Below, piece after piece: positions 1-9,225 of a DNA stretch of 64,000 bases. Numbering within the stretch: the first letter of the stretch is position 1; every line of letters begins with the position of its first letter. Under the pieces are notes generated by a model. The model saw only the letters and a program-made list of their open reading frames with translations, did no database searches and was not told the DNA's origin. The stretch lies in the NCBI GenBank assembly GCA_022496205.1, contig WTXD01000008.1, positions 558,001-622,000 on the forward strand, read 5' to 3'. The position numbers and the translations under genes are program-made. This stretch comes from Gloeopeniophorella convolvens. Taxonomy: Eukaryota > Basidiomycota > Agaricomycetes > Russulales.

Positions 1-941
1 GGTCTCGGGATCCACAGGGATTGAATGGAGCTTGACCTTGAAGTACGCAGCTGCCTTGTCAAATGCAGCGTGAACTGATGCAGGTACGACCCTAAAGCGC
101 TGTGAGTATATCTCCAGTGTTCCAGTGCCAGCGCATACATTTCCGGTTCAGTGATCCCCTTGACGGCGCGGGCCCAGTCACGGTGAGTCTTGACGGACAT
201 GAGAATCGATTCCGTGCCGCCGGACGTCGTCGCACCTGCGCCGGTGGGGTTGTTGTACAACCGCAGGCACATGGCTACAACCTCTGCTTCCATCTTGCGG
301 ACCGCAGGGAATACATCTGGGTGAAGGGGGTTCGAGACGCAGTAACGCTGGAATGCGGAAACCAGGACTTGTTCCATGTCGTCACCGCCATCTAGAGGCA
401 AACATCATGCTGAGCCAACGTGCTGCTGATATCACCCGGAGAAAGTCACGTACGGTAGACTGCACCAGAGAGTTTTCCGTCCTTGTAATTTGTGTGTGAC
501 GGCGCCTCCTTGTCCATCTGTTCCATTTCGCCGAGTATCCAGTCCAAAGTTCGGCCGTGTTCCGGAAGGGCCAAGTGGCGCACGACCTTGTCACCCTTCG
601 GAATGAGCATCCTGTCTATGTCCTGCTTCGCAGCATCCATTTCCCTCTTGACCTTCGCGCGCATAGATGGAAATGTAATGACGAGTTGGAGTGTTCGCTG
701 GCAAACGGAGTCAATGCACACGTCGCGTCAAGATGTCAGCACCTACATGGGCAATGAATTGGTAGAGGTCCTTGATCGATCGCCGAAGGCCCCTTGCACG
801 AATGTGTCGACAGAGCTTCAGCACACGTCTGGCGATGAAGTACGCAATGAAGCAGTTCTTCGCATTGTCCAGGTTAAGGTTACGTTGGGCGAATTCGACG
901 GCATCCACGATATGTGGCATAGATAGAGTGGATCCCAACAT
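1..941 (-). CDS. DPL1: Sphingosine-1-phosphate lyase, N-terminal part (cut by window edge)
   Basis: PLP-dependent ER-membrane lyase that splits phosphorylated long-chain bases, the exit step of sphingolipid breakdown. Exons read right to left: start to 747, 697-454, 391-139 and 91 to the edge. The introns are 746-698, 453-392 and 138-92, all GT-AG with consistent phases. The N-terminus carries the family's anchor-proximal segment (DNAKNCFIAYFIARR). The next exon ends in the KLSGAVYH signature. The third holds NPLHPDVFPAVRKMEAE and GATTSGGTESILMSVK, and the last resumes at VVPASVHAAFDKAA. The catalytic lysine lies beyond the left edge. The exact start is uncertain (ATG at 941 or 920), because the longer open frame to 1136 shows no family similarity. 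Family identity is very secure. Confidence 0.93.
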
Positions 942-1364
942 TCTGGGTATATGGTGGTCGACCTCCTGAATCGGCCTGGTGCTGCGCAGTGCGCAGTGCG
1001 AATAGTTGAACTTACGGTAGCGGAGAGAGCTGGCACTGCATGCGCCGCGTATGGTATTTACGGTGGGTCGTTGCCGAAGTTGATCACGTGAGACACGCGA
1101 ACGCATCCGGCCCGAGAGTCCCGGTGAACTTGACATAAGTAAGATTATCTCAATATGACATTGGGCTTAAAGAGCACTCGAGTGCAACACACAGTGAAGA
1201 CGCTCTTTGTACTAGGTTTTGAGATCCAAGAGGTAAATCTGTGTACGTGGAACGGATCTGTTCCTCAGCATAGTGGCTTGACTGTGCATTTCAGGGTGAA
1301 CACCAGCCTGGACGCTTCTCTAACCTAGCACTCGTTTCTTGCATTACACTCGCCGTTGCCCAAT
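942..1364. other. Divergent intergenic region between DPL1 and prefoldin 4
   Basis: This 423 bp stretch separates two divergently transcribed genes and must hold both promoters. I see no TATA box or other clear motif in it and no coding signal of its own. Confidence 0.5.
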
Positions 1365-1972
1365 ATGCGTATGGTACGCGCGCTCCCGAATTATGTCCCA
1401 ACTGATGCTGACGCTAGCGTCAGCTGGCACAAGAGGAGGAGCATGATGATGGCAAAGAGGTAACATGGGGTGCGTAAAGCTTGCGCCTACTGCCGCCTGA
1501 TCTGAGCCACTTTCCAACAGAGGACCAGCAGCGCATCAACACATTCTCGAAACTGAACACTCGGATACGCTCGCTCGTGGAAAAGATGAATGACCTGAAG
1601 GTGAGTAACGGCGATTAAAGACCTCGCCGATCGTGACTACCCCCGAACCTACAGCAAGAGAAGGAAGCCCTTGACGACCTTGCAATGGAGCTAGAGCTTG
1701 CTGATGAAGACCAACCAGTCCTGTACGCCCCACCTTCCTCCCACGACTCCTGATCGCCATCTAATTGTTCCGATGATAGCTACAAAGTCGGCGAAGCGTT
1801 CCTCCACCTCCCACATAGCCGCGCAATGAAGCGCCTAGAGAAGGACCAGACGCACGTCGACGGAGAAATATCGAAGCTCACGGAGACAGTCGATCAGTGC
1901 GAGAGCGACATGAAGGCGCTCAAGGTCGCGCTGTATGCGCGGTTTGGCAGCGCGATCAACCTCGATGAATGA
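1365..1972 (+). CDS. GIM3: Prefoldin subunit 4
   Basis: Beta-type subunit of the hexameric prefoldin chaperone, which hands nascent actin and tubulin to the CCT chaperonin in the cytosol. Five exons: 1365-1373, 1424-1469, 1521-1600, 1655-1722 and 1780-1972. They sum to 396 nt, giving 131 residues, the normal family size. The protein starts MRMLAQEEE, followed by VTWEDQQRINTFSKLN, a long first coiled-coil helix, the hairpin region (QPVLYKVGEAFLHL) and a second helix ending FGSAINLDE. The first coding exon is only nine bases (Met-Arg-Met). Its acceptor has an in-frame alternative six bases upstream that would add Arg-Gln. Start and family are secure because the order of motifs matches prefoldin 4 throughout. 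Confidence 0.93.
1408..1423. repeat. Perfect 16-bp palindrome on a 3' splice site
   Basis: CTGACGCTAGCGTCAG is its own reverse complement. It ends exactly on the acceptor AG of prefoldin-4 intron 1 and also contains the alternative acceptor GCTAG. Confidence 0.8.
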
Positions 1973-3592
1973 ACGCCCTTTTGCTCTTATGATCCTAGCC
2001 CGAGCCCGAGTTGCCCGTCTGTGCGGGCCCACAGGAAGTAGCATTTGTCCACTTGTCGTGATCCAGTCGCAGCATCAAGTTCTCTGCGGCAATCACCCCT
2101 CGGCCAGAAGGCTTTCCCACTGCACCGTGCCGCTATTATCAACCCATACCGGTGACACTGTCGTCTGATTCGATCAACGACGTCTCTGCGTACCGAGTGA
2201 TCTGCCACCGGACCAAGCTCATGATCGCCCGTACAGAACAACCACACCGCGACTTGCCGTGATTCCATGCGCGAGAACACTGCTTCTGGAGCGGCGCCGC
2301 ACTGTTCTTGTGACGGCCGCTCCTCTCGCCGGCCCGCGAACTTGGAACCTCAGCGCCGCCCTCGCTTCGCACTTCCAGTTCTGACCCCCTTCCAGCACCC
2401 AGCTTAGCACCCTCGACCGGGTTTCGCACGCACGCAGCGCACACCCCCTAAGTACGTGAGCGTCGTCATCATGGAATAGAACCTGCCCGCGCGGCTTCTT
2501 TTTCCCTGGCGTGCGAGCACGCATGAGGCCGCCTCGAGGCGTCGCCGCGTTCGCGAGGCGATGGGCGCGCGCGTCGTCGCTGCCCGCCCACAGGAACGGA
2601 ACCCGCTTCCTCAAACGTCTAAACGGCGGGCGCATTAGAAGTCCTTCTCGTCGATTCGCCTCGGCCTAGCGTTACGAAGGGCGCGCAACCCCGTCAGCGA
2701 CAAATTCAGTCCGCGAGCTGGGCGGCACTCGCGCCGACTGCTACGCGAGCGCGCGGAGCGGGGTGCCGCTTTGCTCGTAATTCTTGTCCGAGGACGAAGC
2801 GTGCGTCGGGCGGGGGGCCTGGAACGTTGCGTGGGTGCAAGTCGGAGATCGGTATATCCCCGCCTTCGCCAGCTCATGGACGGTGTCTGCGTCACATTTC
2901 CCTGGAAGCGTTCTAGAGCGAGGGCGGACGATGAATATTATGACCCCCTCGAACCTAGCAAGGTCATGACGAAAACGTTACGGCGCCGTGGCATTGCAAA
3001 TCTGCGCACTCCCACCCGAATATGTGGGCGGAGTGCCTTGTCGCATGTCATCTACAGTGAGAAATTCGGGGCCGGATCGAGCCGTAGCAGCTGGTGTCCT
3101 TGTCTTCTCCATAGACCCGGGCAGGTCGTTGCAAACATGGCAACGGATCTTTACATGCGCCGGCATCTGCACAGGCAACCATGTTCGCGCATCGGGGACC
3201 TGATATCGTATAACTTACTTTGGGCAATATGTCATTTTGGGCGAGCTCCCAAGATGTAAATGTTTGACTTAATCAATTGTTGGTGATAGTGGGAAAGATC
3301 AATGAAATGTTCGTAGGAGCCGAACAGACTCTGTGCTGTGGGTACACTTATTTGAATCTAATTTCGAACCGCTCCAGTCATGGGGCTGCACCCAGGTCTT
3401 CCTCAGCTTCAATTGGAAAAACTTCAAGGACTGGGAAACTGGTCTGCAAGATTCAGGCATGAGATCCAAGGACACCGTCGTCTTGCGGAGCACGCCCAAT
3501 GCGCTCTCGTGAGACTGTGAATGCTCATTCGCGGCCAACAAGGTAACATTGGGGTGGGGTGCCGGGAAGTAACGATCAAGCCACACGCTAAC
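1973..3592. other. Intergenic region, 1.6 kb
   Basis: Lies between the prefoldin 4 stop and the convergent end of the Vps3844-like gene. Open frames up to 162 codons occur on both strands, but none shows a recognisable domain, paired splice signals or a compositional pattern typical of the neighbours. I see no gene here. Confidence 0.5.
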
Positions 3593-4794
3593 TCATTCCC
3601 TGACCGAGCCGCCCGGCACACTGCTGGTCAGCACGCTGGGAAGCGGCTGGCTGCCCACGCTCGAGAGCAAGGCGATTGAGCCGCCGATGATCAGGATGAG
3701 CGTGATCACCGTCCCGGCGATCAAGACGAATGGCCTAGCCGGCAGCACGGGGGTCAGCACCAGTCCTACAGACAAAGGGCACGGAAATCACGCACCCGCT
3801 CACGTCCTTCCGCTCGCACTTGCTGCCCGCCCAGTACTCCGTCCCGCCCATCTCGTTCTTCGTTGCCTCGCACGCACAGACGAAGCACGTCCGTCCCGCG
3901 CGCGCCGCCCCGACGCACTCACCGTGACCTGAGCACTCGCTTGTTGAGTTCGCACACGCGTCCTGCGACGCGAAGCACAGCGTGTCCGAGCCGATGGGCG
4001 GCAGCGGGACGTGCGGCGGGAGCGGCGACTGGTCCTGGCGCCGCGCCAAGCCCACGGCGGGCGCGCCAGGGTGCGTGAAGAGCACGAGGTTCAGGTGCGC
4101 CTTGGTAAGCGCGCTGCGCAGGGCTGCGCCGAGCGCGGCTGCGGCCTGCTCGTACTGCTCGCTTTGGCGGCCGTACGCATCGGCGATGGCGCGCAGGCCC
4201 GTCACCTGGAACGCGCCGAAGCGATCCCACGAGAGGTCATCCGATTCGAGGAAGTCGACGAGGGCGGAGAGCTCAGAGACAAAGGTCTCCGTCGCAGGTG
4301 AAACGTTCATCATGTCGAGAAGTGGTGTGTATGCGTCTTTGGTGCCCTTCGACGCGTCGAACACATGGGAGAACGCATGATGCGCGCGCTGGAGACTCGC
4401 GCGCAGTATGTTGGAGAATGTGGAAGAGGGGTTCGGATCTGAAAGAGAGAAGGAAGATTCGAAACCATCGACGGGGATGATGTCTGAGAACCACGTTGAG
4501 ATTGTCTTTTCTAGTACACTTCCCGGTCGACTTACAGTCCGCGTCTGCTTCGTCAATGCCAAGCAGCAGGCTACTTCGTGTTCCCTGCCCTACAAATGGC
4601 TGAGGGAGTTGGTTGGTAGACACTTGCCCGTTCTCCTGCAGGAGCTCAAACCGCTCGAGCTGGAGGTGTTTTGCAACAACCGCGCTGGCAAGGGAATGCG
4701 ACAGTGATTCCGGGGTAGAGATAGGTGGGTGGAAGTAGACTTGAGCAGATTGAGCGAGCCGGCTCAAGCCCAGGAGAATGAATGCTGCCCGCAT
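3593..4794 (-). CDS. Vps3844-type single-pass membrane protein (DUF3844)
   Basis: Secretory or vacuolar-pathway type I membrane protein of a fungal family with poorly defined function. Three exons: 4794-4536, 4438-3796 and 3734-3593 (1044 nt, 347 residues), with introns of 97 and 61 nt. The N-terminal 18 or so residues (MRAAFILLGLSRLAQSAQVY) form a signal peptide. A long lumenal segment follows. The C-terminal domain shows the family's cysteine pattern (CFASQDAC, CSGHGECV, CFVCAC, YWAGSKCERKDVSGPF), then one transmembrane helix (LIAGTVITLILIIGGSIALL) and a short tail with LPSVL. The first acceptor is preceded by a strong pyrimidine tract. Open frames run into both introns, so intron placement rests on phase and on restoring KDVSGPF at the membrane junction. 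Confidence 0.85.
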
Positions 4795-5051
4795 CTCAGA
4801 GTCGAGGTTGGAGACGATGACGGTTTGGCGCGGCTCGCACTTGGTGACTGCGCCGCGCAGCGGTCCGGAACGCACGTGCACTTAGGCGCTCACTCTCACA
4901 AACATTATCCTCATACGAGGCTTAGAAAATGGCATGTTATTGTAGGGTACTCATAGAGAATAGGTGTATGAGTAATGTATCGAGAATAGTAGTACAACGA
5001 GGATTGTCCAGGTAAATTCGGGTAAAGTTGGGTATACGTTCGTTGTGCAGT

Positions 5052-5619
5052 TCAGCCGTGGCGACCAAGGCCACGAGCGCTCTTGCTGACGTTCTTCGCC
5101 TCAGCTTGCTTCATCTTGGCCCTCCTGGCACTGCAACAAAGGGTCAGGGACTGGCTCTCTCGCAAAAGTAAACTGGTGCCCTTACTCTTCCGTAGCCTCA
5201 TTTTCGAGCACCCGGACGTGGTCCCTTGCCTCACGGACGGCCATGCGGGCGGCCACGAGAGCCTGGTCCGCCTCGCGTTCAGCAGCCTCGGCATCGGAAA
5301 CCTTCGAGCGAGCATTCATGATAGACGGATCGTGGGCCAGGTCGGGACGGGTATCAGACGAGGACGAAGAACGGCGGCGGCTGAAGAATCCGCCACTGCG
5401 CGAACCACCTTGGCGGGAATTGTCGCCATAGGAATTGTAGTCGTTGGTTGGCGAGCGCCCGTTGGATCCGCTGTAAGTCGTGCCGGATCTAGCACGGTTG
5501 TCGATGCGTTCCGCGGAGCGCGAGCGGCGCGAGAACAGGCTGCGGCTGCGGTTCGGGGGTGTGGCCGGGCGCGGAGGCGGCGGCGGAGAGTCGTGGCGGC
5601 GAGGAGAAAAAAGCGGCAT
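5052..5619 (-). CDS. Small Ser/Arg-rich hypothetical protein with C-terminal coiled coil
   Basis: I do not recognise this gene. Two exons, 5619-5186 and 5130-5052, separated by a 55-nt intron, give 170 residues. The first half is low-complexity: proline runs, then repeated Ser/Arg patches (SLFSRRSRS, FFSRRRSSSSS) and a Gly/Asn/Ser segment. The second half is highly charged and predicted helical (KVSDAEAAEREADQALVAAR), ending in a basic tail. No signal peptide or membrane helix is seen. The composition resembles SR-rich or cytoskeleton-associated adaptor proteins, but that is not evidence of function. The intact frame across a well-formed GT-AG intron supports a real gene. Confidence 0.6.
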
Positions 5620-6113
5620 TACTGTGTAGACACAAAGGTTAATCAAAGAAGCAAGGAACAGAAACGAGGGAACTGACGGATTATCGGGACGAGTTAGCTG
5701 GTTGGTGGGTCCGAGAGGTGCGACTCGGACGCGTTTTATGTGCGCGGCAGCATGTTCCTGTCGACGTCAGTTGGAGCGAGTCCCCAGGGCGGAGTGGGCA
5801 AGATATGCCACTAGGGAGCGCGCAACTCCACATCATAGTGATGGTGGAACTCGGTGCAGCGTTGCGATACCGCCAGTGGCTGGCCGTGGATTCAGCACGC
5901 GGTCGGCTCTGGTCGGCTGCGATGACGAAATCGCGCTGGCTGTTGCTGGTCCGTGCGTGGGAAAAGGGTGCAAGGGTAGTGGCAGGGCGGAGTTTGAATG
6001 GACGGCCTTTCCTGAGGACACATCATCTATAAAAGCCTTCTCCACCCCCCCTCACAGCACCAGACGTCGCCGCCGTAGTGCCCGCGTACTCAACGTCGTT
6101 CTCTGTGTCGGAA
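5620..6113. promoter_or_regulatory. Divergent promoter region, orphan gene and TOA1
   Basis: This 494-bp spacer separates the divergent orphan gene and the TFIIA large-subunit gene. It contains a TATA box on the TOA1 side (see separate entry) and no convincing gene of its own. Confidence 0.5.
6028..6035 (+). promoter_or_regulatory. TATA box of TOA1
   Basis: TATAAAAG lies 79 bp upstream of the TOA1 start codon and is followed by a C/T-rich stretch, the usual layout of a fungal core promoter. Confidence 0.6.
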
Positions 6114-7215
6114 ATGTCTAATAAAATAGTGGTGAGCCAGCCAACGCCATCTGCGTCGGACTCGTACCCGAGATGACCCCCCTTCCCCGTCAATGAGCCT
6201 GCCATCTACCGCAGCGTCATCGACGACGTGATTCTCTCGATAAAAAATGACTTTGACGAGTACGGCGTCAGCGAGGAAGTTCTTGCCGAGCTGCAGCGTG
6301 TAGGTCCCCCCTCCTGCCTCCGCGCGCGCCATGGCATCCATCTCACGGCGCCCCAGAAATGGGAGGCCAAGGTCATCGCGTCGCACGTCGCCGAGTTCGA
6401 CCCGCCGCCCGCGCAGGCACCCGCGCAGTACCCGCCGCACATGCACGGCATGCCACAGCACTACGGTGCACAGCACCCCTTCGTGCCGCAGCACCCCCCG
6501 CTGCCCCCAGGTCTCATTAAGAAAGAGCCACTCGACAGCCGCTTCATCCTGAGCCCGCACTACATCCCGCCGAATCCGACCCCGACTCTAGGCATGCCCA
6601 ACGCAGCGCGCCCTGCGATGCAGATCCCGCCTAACACGATGCTCACCTTCCCTGCGGGGCCCAGCCGGCCGCCCGTGCCCGTCTCCGCTCCCGTGCCTGC
6701 GCCCGCCGGGCAGGCCGCGCCCCCAAAGGCACCCGCGCCCGCGCGGATACCGCAGGTCGACGGCCCGAGCAGCAGCAGCTCCGAGGAAGACTCGCCGCCG
6801 CCGTCACAGCAGTACGCGCCGCACTCGTCGCACCCGTCGCTGCCGCAGCCGACGCAGGGCTCGGCTGCGAGTGTCGACGACGAGGCGATTAACAGCGACC
6901 TCGACGACTCGGACTCGGAAGGCGAGGAGGACCCCGAGGAGGGCGGGCCCGGCGAGAGCGACATCGTGTTCTGCACGTATGACAAGGTGCGCGCCGGTGT
7001 GCCGTGGTGGCGCCCATCTCATTTTACTCACGCGAGCCCGACAGGTCGCGCGCGTCAAGAACAAGTGGAAGTGCATCCTCAAGGACGGCATGATCCACAT
7101 CAACGGCAAGGATTACCTGTTCGCGAAGTGCACGGGGTACGTGCACCTGTGTTTGCCTTTCCCCGTAGTAAGGATGTGCCATTGACGCTTCTTTCGCAGC
7201 GAATTTGAGTGGTGA
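6114..7215 (+). CDS. TOA1: TFIIA large subunit (alpha/beta)
   Basis: General transcription factor that stabilises TBP on TATA DNA in the RNA polymerase II preinitiation complex. Five exons: 6114-6131, 6198-6299, 6357-6986, 7045-7136 and 7200-7215 (858 nt, 285 residues). The N-terminal helical domain reads PAIYRSVIDDVILSIKNDF, then EVLAELQRKWEAKV. The middle is a long Pro/Gln/Ser linker ending in an acidic tract (DLDDSDSEGEEDPEEG). The C-terminal beta-barrel reads DIVFCTYDKVARVKNKWK, then LKDGMIHINGKDYLFAK, ending TGEFEW. The last exon encodes only five residues. Both TFIIA domains are complete and the start is fixed by the short first exon (MSNKIV). Confidence 0.94.
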
Positions 7216-7575
7216 TGATGCGATCATGTCCCCCGGTTGCCCAGCTCCTGAAAAGGAGAAGCTGGGCCGCGTTTTCGGCAGTTTTTTTTGGTTTAGTCTC
7301 GGGCGTCAACAGTCCTCTTACATCGTCACATCCGTCGACCTATTATGCATCCACATCCATCGCACTGCACCGTACTTAACTCTGTAATAACCCGTTTATC
7401 GCTGCGCTCCCTTGCACCGCTTGCAATCGTTCGTCCGTGGACTCCGCGTCTCTCGCCTCTTCATAAAACAGACCAGAAACATATAAGTATCTTGTGGCCC
7501 GCGGCACATGCCTGCCCGGAAGTACGATATATATAATACATGTGACAGACGTCCGTAGGGCTATATGAATTACAC
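7216..7575. other. Convergent intergenic region
   Basis: 360 bp between the converging ends of TOA1 and the first WOPR gene. It holds both 3' ends, and I see no gene. Confidence 0.5.
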
Positions 7576-9225
7576 TTACATGCGCGAGCAACCCAAATGC
7601 ATGCATGATACAAAGACCGCCAGGGGTCGCACGCGCGCGCAGTTACGCCACTCACACAGGCGCGAGCCGAGGCTCTGCACGACCCGATCGTCCACAGGGT
7701 CCCGTCGGTATGGGTGAAAGCGCTTGAGCGTGTCGAGAGGCGCGAGACCGACGTCATCGACCCCGTCGTCGTGCTCGCGGATGCTCTCGAGCTCATATTT
7801 GGCATCCCCTTCGTTTGAGAGTAGCACTGGCAGCGGAGTCGGTGAGAAGAACGGCGTCCGGATGCCAGAGAGAGGGCCGGGCGCAGGCGAGTCGCTCCCC
7901 GAGGAGGACTGCGAGTGCGAAGAGGTGGAGAACTGGCTGGGGGCATGGGAGAGCGCAGGCGAGACAGAGCGATAATGATATAGTGACGAAGAGGAAGCTT
8001 GGAAGGCGTGAACATATGCGTGTGATTGCGGAGGGGGGTATGTGGATTCCATGGGCTGTTGGCCGGGGAGCATGGTGTAAGGGTATGATGATCGAGACAC
8101 GCTGTCTGGTGTAGGCGTTACCGGCGTGGGCCAGTGGTAACCCATCGATAGGTGCGGTGGTACATGAGGGGGTAACGGCATATAGTAACCATCTGAAGGT
8201 TGCGTAGGACTGGGTTGCACGGGGCTGTATTGGTCCCCTCCAGACAGTCGCGCATAGGTATCATGCTGAGCGGCCGGAGCCGGGTATGCAGGTAGCCCTG
8301 AATAAGGATGAGGCTGAGCGCTGGTAAGCACCTGTGGGTATGTGGTCGGGACCAAACCATGACTCTGGTGAGGCACAACCGGCTGCAAGGGAATCTGGGT
8401 CTGGGAGCGACTTGGAATGGAGCTCGGGCCAGCAACCGGTACGCCCCGGCCGTTGCTAAGTTTCCCACTTGTGCTGGCTTGAGACGGAAGGTCAGGAACA
8501 GACTCTGATGTAGGGATGGACGCGCTCGCTCGAGACGATCTAGCTTTTGTTCTTCGCGAACTTTTGAAAAGGCCGTCGGGAACAACGAGCTCCTTCAGTG
8601 CAGGGATGTCGTCGACGGTCCCAAGAGTGTCCACCGTTGCCTGTGTAAAGTATGCAGCTGACAATGTCAGATGGAAGCAGAAGTTGCGATACGAATCAGG
8701 GACGCACTGAGATGCCATTTACGCTTATTCTCGTCGTTCTCATTCAAATAGACAGAATAGGTCTGCTTGACGAAGGGGTCCCAATCTCGCGGGGGCTGTT
8801 CGTCACTGCCGTGGGTGAGGTTCGCTGGGTTGAACCGCGCATGAAAATATGCAAAGGACGACTGACTGACCCAACTTTCTCATTTCCCTTACTCTTGGGC
8901 GGCTCCCATTTCTCATAGTAGAACAGAAACTCCTGGTGATGCGATCAGCTGATGCCGAGGCATAAATGCGCGTAACACGCACATCTCGCACTCGCGAAGC
9001 AGACCAGTGGCGACCTTCAGTGAAACGCTCAATACCAATTCCAGTGATGGCGTGGGGACCTCTATCTTCCCAAGCATAGCAATAACCCGAAGAAAGTGCT
9101 TCTCGCTCCTTTGCGTCCAAGCGCCTTGTGATCATGGGGAGGAGTCCGAGATAGACGGCGTAGAATATCTTGTGCACATCTGCGGTGCTTCTGATGCGTA
9201 CGTTCGCACAGGAGGGGACCTGCAT
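7576..9225 (-). CDS. WOPR-domain (Gti1/Pac2 family) regulator, copy A
   Basis: Sequence-specific DNA-binding regulator of the family that includes Wor1, Ryp1, Sge1, Gti1 and Pac2, which control morphology and development in fungi. Four exons: 9225-8983, 8932-8893, 8824-8708 and 8657-7576 (1482 nt, 493 residues). WOPRa occupies about residues 1-95 (IRSTADVHKIFYAVYLGLLP, RRLDAKEREALSSGYCYAWE, ERFTEGRHWSASR, EFLFYYEKWEP). WOPRb follows (DPFVKQTYSVYLNENDENKR, KWHLTAYFTQATVDTLGTVD). The remaining 330 or so residues are Ser/Pro/Gln/Tyr-rich and probably regulatory, with a terminal motif shared with copies B and C (LAPLDTLKRFHPYRRDPVDD). The core signature is RFTEG instead of the usual RWTDG. About 2.7 kb separates its start from the next gene upstream. 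Confidence 0.92.

Noticed and set aside
4506..4535. 30-nt intron in the Vps3844-like gene
   Set aside because: It is too short and the phase fails. A 97-nt intron from the same donor to an acceptor at 4439 fits phase, branch-like sequence and pyrimidine tract.
3735..4562. 275-codon open frame taken as a complete protein
   Set aside because: Its first part reads through an intron with a strong pyrimidine tract, and its end misses the transmembrane segment. The three-exon model gives the family's signal peptide, cysteine pattern and helix.
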